From: Roseiarcus sp037446355
Lineage (GTDB): Bacteria; Pseudomonadota; Alphaproteobacteria; Rhizobiales; Beijerinckiaceae
Assembly (NCBI GenBank): GCA_037446355.1
Contig: JBBIIT010000027.1
Span: 1 to 47,528, forward strand
DNA length: 47,528 nt
Direction of reading: 5' to 3'
Shown: positions 1-7,015 of the stretch, piece by piece
Numbering within the stretch: position 1 is the stretch's first letter
Layout of the letters: the number at the start of each line of letters is the position of its first letter
Notes under the pieces: generated by a model
What the model was told of the DNA's origin: nothing
What the model saw: only the letters and a program-made list of their open reading frames with translations
Databases searched by the model: none
Program-made: the position numbers and the translations under genes

Positions 1-97
1 GGACGCAATTTAGACTTGACGCCCGTCCGCGCCAAACGTCGTTTCGACCGCAGCCGCTCGCTTTGACGGACTTCCGGGACGATGTTATGCGCACGAG

Positions 98-1054
98 ATG
101 CGTGTAGTCTTCATGGGCGCGCCGGATTTCGCGGTTCCGGCGCTCAAAGCGTTGGTCGACCTCAAGGCCGAGATCGTCGCGGTCTACAGCAAGGCGCCCC
201 GTCCTGCGGGCCGACGGGGCCTCGAACTCACCAAAACGCGGGTTCACGCTTACGCCGAATCGCTTGGGCTGCGCGTGCTGACCCCGAGCACCCTGCGAAC
301 CTCAGAAGCGCAAGCCGAATTCCGCAATTTTCGCGCCGATATCGCGGTCGTTGCCGCCTACGGGCTGATCTTGCCTGCGTCGGTGCTGGAGGCGCCTCGT
401 CTGGGATGCGTGAATTTGCACGCTTCGCTGTTGCCACGATGGCGCGGGGCGGCGCCCATTCAACGCGCGATCATGGCGGGCGACGCCGCCACGGGCGTGG
501 ATCTGATGCGCATGGAGGAAGGGCTGGACACAGGCCCCGTCGGCGGCGAGGCGCGCGTTGAAATTCGGCCCGAAGACACTGCCGGCGATTTGACGGGCGC
601 GCTTGCCACTGTCGGAGGGCGCCTCCTGACGGAAAGCTGGGACGAACTCGTCTCTGGACGGCTCGTTTTTCATGCCCAAAGCGTTGAGGGCGTCGTTTAC
701 GCGCACAAGATCGAGAAATCGGAGACGCCGATCGATTGGACGGAGGACGCACGAACAGTCCGCAATCGGATTCATGGGCTATCGCCGTTTCCCGGAGCGC
801 ATTCCGAGATTCTCCGCGGCGACAAAACCGAACGAGTCAAGTTCCTGCGCGTCGAGGTCGTGGAGGCGAGCGGAGAACCCGGCGCCGTTCTCGACGATGT
901 CCTAACTGTGGGATGCGGCAAAGGCGCCATTCGCGCAGTCCTCGCGCAGCGCGCAGGAAAATCCCCGATGTCGGGTCGCGACCTCATGCGCGGCGACGCG
1001 ATCCGAATCGGACACCGATTCACGCGCGCTGCATCGCCTCAATCCGCAAGCTGA
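98..1054 (+). CDS. fmt: methionyl-tRNA formyltransferase
   Basis: This cytoplasmic enzyme transfers a formyl group from 10-formyl-tetrahydrofolate to initiator Met-tRNA. The 318-residue product has the usual family length. The N-terminal Rossmann-type domain (about 1-190) carries the catalytic trio at N106, H108 and D144, in the contexts VNLHASLLPRWRGAAPIQ and EGLDTGPV. The C-terminal OB-like tRNA-binding domain covers about 205-305. The ATG at 98 gives the canonical MRVVFMGAPDFAVP start, although no good Shine-Dalgarno sequence is visible. Its last 35 bases overlap the 3' end of the convergent patatin gene. The usual partner genes def and truA are not in view; only 97 bases lie upstream. Confidence 0.97.
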   Translation: MRVVFMGAPDFAVPALKALVDLKAEIVAVYSKAPRPAGRRGLELTKTRVHAYAESLGLRVLTPSTLRTSEAQAEFRNFRADIAVVAAYGLILPASVLEAPRLGCVNLHASLLPRWRGAAPIQRAIMAGDAATGVDLMRMEEGLDTGPVGGEARVEIRPEDTAGDLTGALATVGGRLLTESWDELVSGRLVFHAQSVEGVVYAHKIEKSETPIDWTEDARTVRNRIHGLSPFPGAHSEILRGDKTERVKFLRVEVVEASGEPGAVLDDVLTVGCGKGAIRAVLAQRAGKSPMSGRDLMRGDAIRIGHRFTRAASPQSAS

Positions 1055-1901
1055 TCTCGCGCTTGATCGAATCCTTCGAGGATTCGGCGGCGCGCAGGAT
1101 GTGCTTGACGCGCATGAAATCCAGCACCGAGAATTTTTCGACCGGCGGGTGCACCGCCAGATCCGGAGGTCGCGCCTTTATCTTTTGCTCGGTGATAGTT
1201 CCCTGCATGATCTGCGCGGACCCGAACATCGCGCCGAATGGCGTCGGCGTTCGTCGCTCGCGCATCCGACCGCCGAAAGTCACGTCGACCGCCACAACGA
1301 TGTCCGCTTGATCGAACAATAAGTCGTAAGGCAGCGGGTTGACCGCTCCGCCGTCGACGAGAATGGCGTTGTTGAAATCCACAGGGCGAAACAGCCCCGG
1401 GATCGCCATTGACGCCGCGACCGCAGGCGCGAGCGCTCCGCTTGACATAACCACTTCGCGACATGCGTGGAAATCTGTGGCCACGACAAGTAGTGGAATT
1501 TTCAGGCTCTCGAAATCGTCAGGAACTCGATCAGGCCAAAACAGATCGAGGCAGGTCTGCGCGTCGAGCAGAACCGGGTTGCCGCCGCCTCTAAACAACA
1601 GATCAGAAAAGCGACCGACGCGCGCACGCAGGAGATTGGTCATCACTTGCGAGCGGTTGCGCAACGCGATTCGAGCGTGCGCATGAAGCTCCGCGCCGGA
1701 CATGCCCGCCGCGTAAGCGGCGCCGATGATGGCGCCGATCGATGTGCCGGAAATCGCCGACGGGCGAACGCCGAGTTCGTCCAGCGCCTCTAGCACGATA
1801 ATATGTGCAAGCCCGCGTGCGCCGCCGCCGCCAAGAGCGACCGCAACGGTGGGCGCTGCGGCGGCGCGCGCGCGATAATGGTCAGATTCCAGAAATTTCA
1901 T
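1020..1901 (-). CDS. patatin-like phospholipase (RssA/NTE type)
   Basis: A predicted cytoplasmic or membrane-associated serine acyl hydrolase of the patatin fold, 293 residues. The oxyanion-hole motif GGGGARG is at 24-30, the nucleophile elbow GTSIG puts the catalytic Ser at 54, and the dyad Asp is in LVDGGAVNP at about 183. The natural substrate is unknown. I chose the ATG at 1901 because it overlaps the purD stop codon as ATGA, a classic coupling arrangement; a start 16 codons further upstream inside purD is possible but adds no conserved sequence. Its 3' end runs 35 bases into the convergent fmt gene. Coupling of a lipid hydrolase to purD is unexpected. Confidence 0.88.
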   Translation of the reverse strand: MKFLESDHYRARAAAAPTVAVALGGGGARGLAHIIVLEALDELGVRPSAISGTSIGAIIGAAYAAGMSGAELHAHARIALRNRSQVMTNLLRARVGRFSDLLFRGGGNPVLLDAQTCLDLFWPDRVPDDFESLKIPLLVVATDFHACREVVMSSGALAPAVAASMAIPGLFRPVDFNNAILVDGGAVNPLPYDLLFDQADIVVAVDVTFGGRMRERRTPTPFGAMFGSAQIMQGTITEQKIKARPPDLAVHPPVEKFSVLDFMRVKHILRAAESSKDSIKREISLRIEAMQRA

Positions 1902-3178
1902 CTTGTGGAGCTGATCGTGAGCGCTTTGGCGCCGATGTCGCGTCGGCAAAAACCACCGGGCCAGCGCAAACGATCAACCGCGGCGTAGGCGCGCGCGCGC
2001 GCCTCGGCGACATCGCGCCCGATCGCCGTGACCGCCAGAACGCGGCCGCCATCGGCAACAATCGAATCGCCCTCGCGCCGAGTGCCCGCGTGCAAGATCA
2101 CGACGCCCTCGGCGCGCGCTGCATCCTCTAAGCCTTCGATGGGCTCGCCCTTTTCGACCTTGCCGGGATAACCTCGCGCGGCCATGACGACCGTCAAGGC
2201 GGCGTCGCTGCTGAATTTCGGCTCGCGGAAGGGCAACCGACCGGTCGCTGCCCCCCACAGGAATTCAATCAGATCGTCGTCCAATCGAGCCAGGATGACT
2301 TCCGCCTCGGGATCGCCGAACCGCACGTTAAACTCGATCAGTTTCGGCCCATCTCGGCCGATCATCAGTCCAGCGAACAGCACGCCGCGAAATGGCGTCC
2401 CTCGCGCCGCCATTCCTCTCACTGTCGGCAGGATGATCTCCGCCATCACTCGTTCGCCCATCTCGGGGGTTATCAGTGGTGGCGGCGAATAGGCGCCCAT
2501 GCCTCCCGTATTCGGACCAGTGTCGCCGTCGCCGACGCGCTTGTGATCCTGGGCGCTTGCGAAAGGCGTCGCGCGGACGCCGTCGCTTAGCGCGAAATAC
2601 GAGGCCTCTTCGCCAACGAGCAACTCTTCGACGACGACGTTCGCGCCAGCCTCGCCGAAAGCGCCGTCAAACATCGATCTGATCGCGGCTTCCGCCTCAG
2701 CAATCGTAGTTGCGACAACGACGCCTTTACCTGCCGCTAGCCCGTCGGCCTTGACGACGATCGGCGCGCCTCGCTCGCGCACATAAAGAATTGCCGCGTC
2801 GCGATTGTCGAAGCAACGATAGTCAGCTGTTGGAATTCCGAATTCGCGGCAGAGATTTTTCGTAAATCCTTTGGAGCCTTCCAGTTGCGAAGCGGCGCGG
2901 CTGGGTCCGAAACACGGAATACCCGCTGCGTCGAGAGAGTCGGCGATCCCGGCGACCAATGGCGCTTCGGGGCCGACAACAACCAAGCCGATGGCGCTGC
3001 CGCGGCAAAACTCGATGATTTCGTCGTGATCGCGCAAATCTAAAGCCAGGACGTTCGCAATTTCTGCGCAACCTGGATTTCCGGGCGCGACATATATGCT
3101 GCCGGCTTGCGGCGATTTGACGATAGCCGACGCCAAGGCGTGCTCGCGCGCGCCGGAGCCCAAGATCAATACGTTCAT
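1898..3178 (-). CDS. purD: phosphoribosylamine-glycine ligase (GAR synthetase)
   Basis: It catalyses the ATP-dependent joining of 5-phosphoribosylamine and glycine, the second step of de novo purine synthesis. The 426-residue length is typical. The N-terminal domain starts MNVLILGSGAREHALA, an ATP-grasp domain follows (VVKADGLAAGKGV at about 141-153), and the GARS signature RFGDPE lies at 286-291. A GGGGAG-like Shine-Dalgarno sequence precedes the ATG at 3178. It follows the MarR gene by 60 bases on the same strand and overlaps the patatin gene by 4 bases, so the three may share a transcript. Confidence 0.97.
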   Translation of the reverse strand: MNVLILGSGAREHALASAIVKSPQAGSIYVAPGNPGCAEIANVLALDLRDHDEIIEFCRGSAIGLVVVGPEAPLVAGIADSLDAAGIPCFGPSRAASQLEGSKGFTKNLCREFGIPTADYRCFDNRDAAILYVRERGAPIVVKADGLAAGKGVVVATTIAEAEAAIRSMFDGAFGEAGANVVVEELLVGEEASYFALSDGVRATPFASAQDHKRVGDGDTGPNTGGMGAYSPPPLITPEMGERVMAEIILPTVRGMAARGTPFRGVLFAGLMIGRDGPKLIEFNVRFGDPEAEVILARLDDDLIEFLWGAATGRLPFREPKFSSDAALTVVMAARGYPGKVEKGEPIEGLEDAARAEGVVILHAGTRREGDSIVADGGRVLAVTAIGRDVAEARARAYAAVDRLRWPGGFCRRDIGAKALTISSTR

Positions 3179-3238
3179 ATCGCGTCAATCTCCCCGACGG
3201 GCCGCTTTAGCGGCTTTGAGCAAGTCTCGACGCCGGCG

Positions 3239-3646
3239 TCAAACTTCGATTTCGGCGACGCCGCGCAACCAGTCGCGCACTGCGGAGAGTGCGTGCGGCG
3301 AAACGGACTCGGAATAGCGCGCGTGCAATTCCCGCAGCCTTTCCTCTGCGTTGCGAAGTAGATCGCTGCCGGAATCTGTCAACGCCAGACGCCGAATTCT
3401 CGCGGATTTCGCATCCCTTATGCGATGGATGGCCTTTTTGCGTTCGAGATTGGCGACGATGACACTCACCGTCGGCGGCGTCAGGTGTTCGAGCCGGGCG
3501 ATATCCGCGCTGCTTAAGCCAGGCTCGGCCGCGAGGATTCGTAGCGTCGCGAACTGCGCCGGCGTGACATCCAACGCGGCCAGCGTGCGCTCTGTCGCAA
3601 CGCGCTGGGCCGCGGCGGCGCGCCGCAGCCAATCTTCCCATGACAT
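3239..3646 (-). CDS. MarR-family transcriptional regulator
   Basis: A 135-residue winged-helix protein expected to act as a dimer. The central wHTH includes the helix pair LSSADIARLEHLTPPTVSVI (about 44-63) followed by a basic wing (RIRDAKSARIRRLALT), the order typical of MarR. N- and C-terminal helices would form the dimer interface. The ATG at 3646 has an upstream GAAGGACGAG Shine-Dalgarno region. An 18-bp perfect palindrome about 70 bp upstream of the start (3718-3735) is a strong candidate operator, suggesting autoregulation and possibly control of purD and the patatin gene downstream. No ligand can be inferred. Confidence 0.9.
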   Translation of the reverse strand: MSWEDWLRRAAAAQRVATERTLAALDVTPAQFATLRILAAEPGLSSADIARLEHLTPPTVSVIVANLERKKAIHRIRDAKSARIRRLALTDSGSDLLRNAEERLRELHARYSESVSPHALSAVRDWLRGVAEIEV

Positions 3647-3717
3647 CTTCGCTCGTCCTTCGCTGTCGGTCTGTCACCCGCCGCGCGGCATAAGTCGTCG
3701 GCAAATTTTTGCGCAAG

Positions 3718-3735
3718 ATATTCGAATTCGAATAT
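3718..3735. promoter_or_regulatory. perfect 18-bp palindrome, candidate MarR operator
   Basis: ATATTCGAATTCGAATAT is identical to its reverse complement. It lies in the 234-bp divergent space between the MarR gene and the creA-like gene, in an AT-rich patch of otherwise GC-rich DNA. Length and symmetry fit a MarR-dimer site. A partial extra half-site (TCGAAT) sits at 3742-3747. Binding by the adjacent regulator is an inference. Confidence 0.5.
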
Positions 3736-3880
3736 TAAAGCTCGAATACATGAATCCAAAGTTATAGTCTGCGCGTCGGATAGCTCGAAGGGCAAAGAAC
3801 TTTCTTGCCTGACGCTACCTAGGCCCTATTTAGGGATCGCTCGGTCGGGACCGACGCATGCGCAAACGCGGGGCCCAAAA

Positions 3881-4402
3881 ATGAAAATTCTGACGACCAC
3901 TGGCATTGTAGCGGGGCTTTTCCTGTTGCTGGCCGCAGCGCCCGTCCGCGCGGACTCGGCCGACCCGGACTTGATTTTTCGCAAGTCGACGACGTTCAAA
4001 CTACTGACGCCAAACGATAAACTCGCCGTCTACGGTATCGACGACCCGCTTATCGAGGGCGTTGCTTGTCACTATACTGCCCCCGAGCGCGGGGGTCTCG
4101 CCGGCGCTTTTGGCCTGGCTGAACAAACATCGGACATTTCGCTCTCTTGCCGCCAATACGGCCCTGTCAAATTTAAAGGCAAGTTCGAGCAAGGCGAGGT
4201 CGTGTTCTCGGAGCGACGTTCGGTTTTCTTCAAGAAGATGCAGATCGTGCGCGGCTGCGACGTAAAGCGCAATATTCTGATTTATATGACTTATACGGAC
4301 AAGCTGATCGACGGATCGCCGAAAAATTCAACCTCGACGGTTCCGATTCAGCCTTGGGGCGCGCAAGCCGACGCGCCCAAATGCGCGGATTTCGTGCGCT
4401 GA
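3881..4402 (+). CDS. creA: CreA-family periplasmic protein
   Basis: A 173-residue exported protein. An N-terminal signal peptide (MKILTTTGIVAGLFLLLAAAP) ends near VRA-DS at residue 24. The mature part matches the CreA family by its conserved run from FKLLTPNDKLAVYGIDDP through the cysteine in GVACHYT, then GLAEQTSDISLSCRQYGP and the C-terminal VRGCDVKRNILIYMTYTDKLIDGSPKNS. The family is widespread in proteobacteria, but its biochemical role is not established. The start is the ATG giving the signal peptide; the Shine-Dalgarno sequence is poor. It converges on the next gene with only 15 bases between stop codons. Confidence 0.85.
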   Translation: MKILTTTGIVAGLFLLLAAAPVRADSADPDLIFRKSTTFKLLTPNDKLAVYGIDDPLIEGVACHYTAPERGGLAGAFGLAEQTSDISLSCRQYGPVKFKGKFEQGEVVFSERRSVFFKKMQIVRGCDVKRNILIYMTYTDKLIDGSPKNSTSTVPIQPWGAQADAPKCADFVR

Positions 4403-4417
4403 CTGCCAGAGGGTCTG

Positions 4418-4726
4418 TCAGTCTCCGCAGGTGATGGCGTAGGAATCGGACGCTGTCGAAATCGTCGTCGCGGCCACGCCCGCGACCGAGCGCCGCGGCC
4501 CAAAACTCGTCGCGGGGCCGTGCCCATGCGCTTCGCACCAAGCGTCGGCGACGACTTGGCCGCATTCGCCGCCGTCAGCGAGGCAGTCTTGGACGCCATA
4601 GCCGTCATTCGCCGCAACCTCGAAAGTGTATATCTGCGCCGCTCGGGCGCCGGAAATCGAGCTTAGCCCGATCAATCCACTCAAAGCGATGGGCAGGACG
4701 GTCAACGCGAAGCGCAGGGATTTCAT
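4418..4726 (-). CDS. small secreted protein of unknown function
   Basis: A 102-residue protein starting at the ATG at 4726, chosen because it opens directly into a signal peptide (MKSLRFALTVLPIALSGLIG, cleavage near ARA-AQ at about 30). The mature chain has a cysteine-containing core (GYGVQDCLADGGECGQVVAD then AWCEAHGHG) and a final CGD, giving four Cys that could form two disulfides in the periplasm. I recognise the AWCEAHGHG type of small exported protein from alphaproteobacteria but know no function. An in-frame extension upstream to 4810 lacks signal-peptide character. Confidence 0.7.
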   Translation of the reverse strand: MKSLRFALTVLPIALSGLIGLSSISGARAAQIYTFEVAANDGYGVQDCLADGGECGQVVADAWCEAHGHGPATSFGPRRSVAGVAATTISTASDSYAITCGD

Positions 4727-5035
4727 GATATCGGCTCGAAAGGTCTTCGTGCGAGAATGGCGTTCTGGTGAATGAATTGTGGGGCAACTCGCTAAACTTC
4801 GCGTTAACACGCGGCAACCCGGGCCCCCAGTGAATTTGGTCGTGACGCAATCGAGCGACTTGACTTGCGCCTACGCTTGCGAGAGGAGAGAGGGATGACG
4901 CACTCGCTCCCCATTTGTCGGGCCCGAATTATTAGCCGCTAGCCTTTAAGCTGGCTGGTTCGCGTCTCCTATTTTCTAGATTCAGGATACGAGCGACCGG
5001 TCGGCGCCCCCGCTCGTTTGCACCTGGATGACCCA
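4727..5035. other. 309-bp divergent intergenic region before cysS
   Basis: This gap separates the small secreted gene from cysS and must hold both promoters. I see no tRNA, no T-box core and no clear sigma-70 pair. The one structured element is a short open frame at 4895-4942 with an unusually strong Shine-Dalgarno sequence, followed by a weak hairpin (CTAGCC at 4939-4944 with GGCTGG at 4953-4958). Confidence 0.4.
4895..4942 (+). CDS. possible 15-codon leader peptide upstream of cysS
   Basis: ATG at 4895 is preceded by a long purine-rich Shine-Dalgarno tract (GAGAGGAGAGAGGG, 4881-4894) and reads MTHSLPICRARIISR before TAG. The stop lies 93 bases before the cysS start codon. One Cys and three Arg codons occur in 15. 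A weak hairpin begins at its stop codon and is followed by a T-rich stretch, so a transcription-attenuation role is conceivable. No other evidence supports translation. Confidence 0.3.
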   Translation: MTHSLPICRARIISR

Positions 5036-6499
5036 ATGACGGCGCCGCTCAAACTCTACAACACGCTGACGCGGACGAAGGACGTTTTTCGCCCGCTCGA
5101 CGCAAGCGCCGTGCGTATGTACGTCTGCGGACCGACGGTCTACGACTTCGCCCATATCGGCAACGCCCGGCCGGTGATCGTCTTTGACGTGCTGTTTCGC
5201 CTTTTGCGCAACATTTATGGTGAGGCGCATGTCATTTACGCCCGCAACATCACCGACGTTGACGACAAAATCAATGCTCGCGCAACGCGCGACTTTCCGA
5301 ATGTGCCGCTGAACGAGGCGATCGCCAAGGTCACCGCCGCGACCGCCAGGCAATTCGAGGATGACGTCGCGGCTCTCGAATGCCTGCCGCCGACGCATGA
5401 GCCTCGCGCGACTGCCTATATCGCGGACATGGCGGCGCTGATCGAACGATTGCTCGCACGCGGCGTCGCCTATGTTGCCGAAAATCATGTCCTGTTTTCG
5501 CCGACCGCGATGGACGCCCTGCCCGGCGCGCCGCGCTACGGCTCATTGGCGCGCCGCTCGCTCGACGAAATGCTCGCGGGCGCACGCGTCGATGTGGCGC
5601 CCTACAAGCGCGATCCCATGGATTTCGTGCTGTGGAAGCCGTCCAGGTCCGATGAGCCGGGATGGCCGAGTCCATGCGGAATCGCGACCCTCGGCCGGCC
5701 CGGCTGGCACATCGAATGCTCCGCCATGTCTATGGCGACGCTGTTGCTCCCGTTCGGCGGCGGGCTCGCGTGCGATGATCCGGCGAAGAACGTTTTCGAC
5801 ATTCATGGCGGCGGCATTGACCTCGTTTTCCCGCACCACGAAAACGAAATCGCGCAGTCCTGCTGCGCGTTCGGCGGATCGCGCATGGCGAACATCTGGA
5901 TGCACAACGGCTTCTTGCAAGTCGAAGGCGAGAAGATGTCGAAGAGTTCCGGCAATTTCTTCACCATCGATGAGTTGCGCAATTCGGACAAATTCGGTGG
6001 CCGCCGCTGGCCAGGCGAGATATTGCGCTTCGCGATGCTTCGCTCGCACTATCGCCAGCCGATCGACTGGACCGTGAGCGCACTGGAAGAAGCTGAGGCG
6101 ACGCTCACCCGCTGGTACGACGCCGTCGGCGACGCAGAGCCATCAGGGGCGATAGACGCGGAATTGATCGAGGCGCTCGCCGACGACCTCAACACTCCTG
6201 CAGCGCTCGCACGGCTGCACCGTCTTGCCCAGAATGAATCGGGGACCGCTCCGGGCGTCCTGAAAGCTAGCGCCGCGTTGCTCGGCCTCCTGCCGCGCAC
6301 ACGCACGCAACGCCGCAGCGACCTGCTGCGCGCTAACAACGTCGACGTCGCTGAAGTCGAGACGCTGGTGGCAAGGCGCGCCGAGGCTAGAACGGCCAAG
6401 GACTGGAAGGAATCCGATCGCCTGCGCGACCGATTGCTGGAGTTGGGGGTCGTCGTCAAGGACACCAAAACAGGCGTGACTTGGGAGCCGAAGCCATGA
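5036..6499 (+). CDS. cysS: cysteinyl-tRNA synthetase
   Basis: A class I synthetase that charges tRNA-Cys, 487 residues from the ATG at 5036. The catalytic Rossmann domain begins LKLYNTLTRTKDVF; the first zinc ligand C31 is in YVCGPTVYDFAHIGN, which also holds the HIGH-type motif HIGN (40-43). Further zinc-site motifs are GWHIECSAM and HHENEIAQS, and the KMSKS loop is at 300-304. A helical DALR-type domain and a short C-terminal extension follow. An in-frame TTG six codons upstream is possible but adds no conserved residues. It is coupled to the next gene through an ATGA overlap. Confidence 0.97.
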   Translation: MTAPLKLYNTLTRTKDVFRPLDASAVRMYVCGPTVYDFAHIGNARPVIVFDVLFRLLRNIYGEAHVIYARNITDVDDKINARATRDFPNVPLNEAIAKVTAATARQFEDDVAALECLPPTHEPRATAYIADMAALIERLLARGVAYVAENHVLFSPTAMDALPGAPRYGSLARRSLDEMLAGARVDVAPYKRDPMDFVLWKPSRSDEPGWPSPCGIATLGRPGWHIECSAMSMATLLLPFGGGLACDDPAKNVFDIHGGGIDLVFPHHENEIAQSCCAFGGSRMANIWMHNGFLQVEGEKMSKSSGNFFTIDELRNSDKFGGRRWPGEILRFAMLRSHYRQPIDWTVSALEEAEATLTRWYDAVGDAEPSGAIDAELIEALADDLNTPAALARLHRLAQNESGTAPGVLKASAALLGLLPRTRTQRRSDLLRANNVDVAEVETLVARRAEARTAKDWKESDRLRDRLLELGVVVKDTKTGVTWEPKP

Positions 6500-7005
6500 G
6501 TGCGATCGCCCTGCGACCGTTCCTACCGACTGACGCGCCCCGCTGTCTCGCGATCTTCCGGGACAGCATCGACGAACTCGCGCGCGAGGATTACGACGAA
6601 GAACAGCGAAAAGCATGGCGGAGCCGCGCCGACGACGCGCTGGCGTTCGCGCGAGCGCTTTCGGACATGTTGACCTTGGTCGCAAGCCTGGACGGCGAGA
6701 GCGTCGGTTTCGCTAGCCTTGAAGGCGCGTCGCGGCTGGATATGCTGTATGTCGATCCCGCCAACGCCCGGCGCGGAGTCGCCTCGGCCCTGATCGACGC
6801 GCTGTGCCGTCTGGCGCAAGCGCGCGGGGCGGAACGCTTGAGCGCGGATGTCAGCGACTCCGCCCGGCCATTGTTTGAGCGACGCGGCTTTATTGCAGAG
6901 CGGCGCAATCTCGTCCCTATCGCCGACCAGTGGCTCGGCAACACCACCATGACCCGGACTTTCGCCACGGCCACCGCGCCGGCCGCTTCGACGTCGCGAC
7001 ATTGA
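6496..7005 (+). CDS. GNAT-family N-acetyltransferase
   Basis: A 169-residue acetyl-CoA-dependent acyltransferase. The start ATG at 6496 overlaps the cysS stop as ATGA. The GNAT core is visible as strand LDMLYVDPANARRGVASALI, where RRGVAS is the pyrophosphate-binding loop (motif A), and the C-terminal DSARPLFERRGFIAERRN (motif B region). It resembles YafP/ElaA-like small-molecule acetyltransferases; the substrate cannot be named. It lies between cysS and cimA on one strand with 10 bases to cimA, so all three are probably co-transcribed. Confidence 0.88.
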   Translation: MSAIALRPFLPTDAPRCLAIFRDSIDELAREDYDEEQRKAWRSRADDALAFARALSDMLTLVASLDGESVGFASLEGASRLDMLYVDPANARRGVASALIDALCRLAQARGAERLSADVSDSARPLFERRGFIAERRNLVPIADQWLGNTTMTRTFATATAPAASTSRH

Positions 7006-7015
7006 GGAACAAGCA

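Noticed and set aside
1..97. Open frames running in from the window edge (one ends at TGA 64-66)
   Set aside because: Twenty-odd codons with no recognisable end of def, truA or another gene; too short to call.
1989..2002. Pure GC dinucleotide tract (another at 38882-38896)
   Set aside because: Both lie inside coding sequence and encode Ala/Arg runs expected at this GC content.
4920..4985. Possible tRNA-like GGTTCGC segment before cysS
   Set aside because: No acceptor stem, anticodon arm or CCA-proximal pairing can be drawn.
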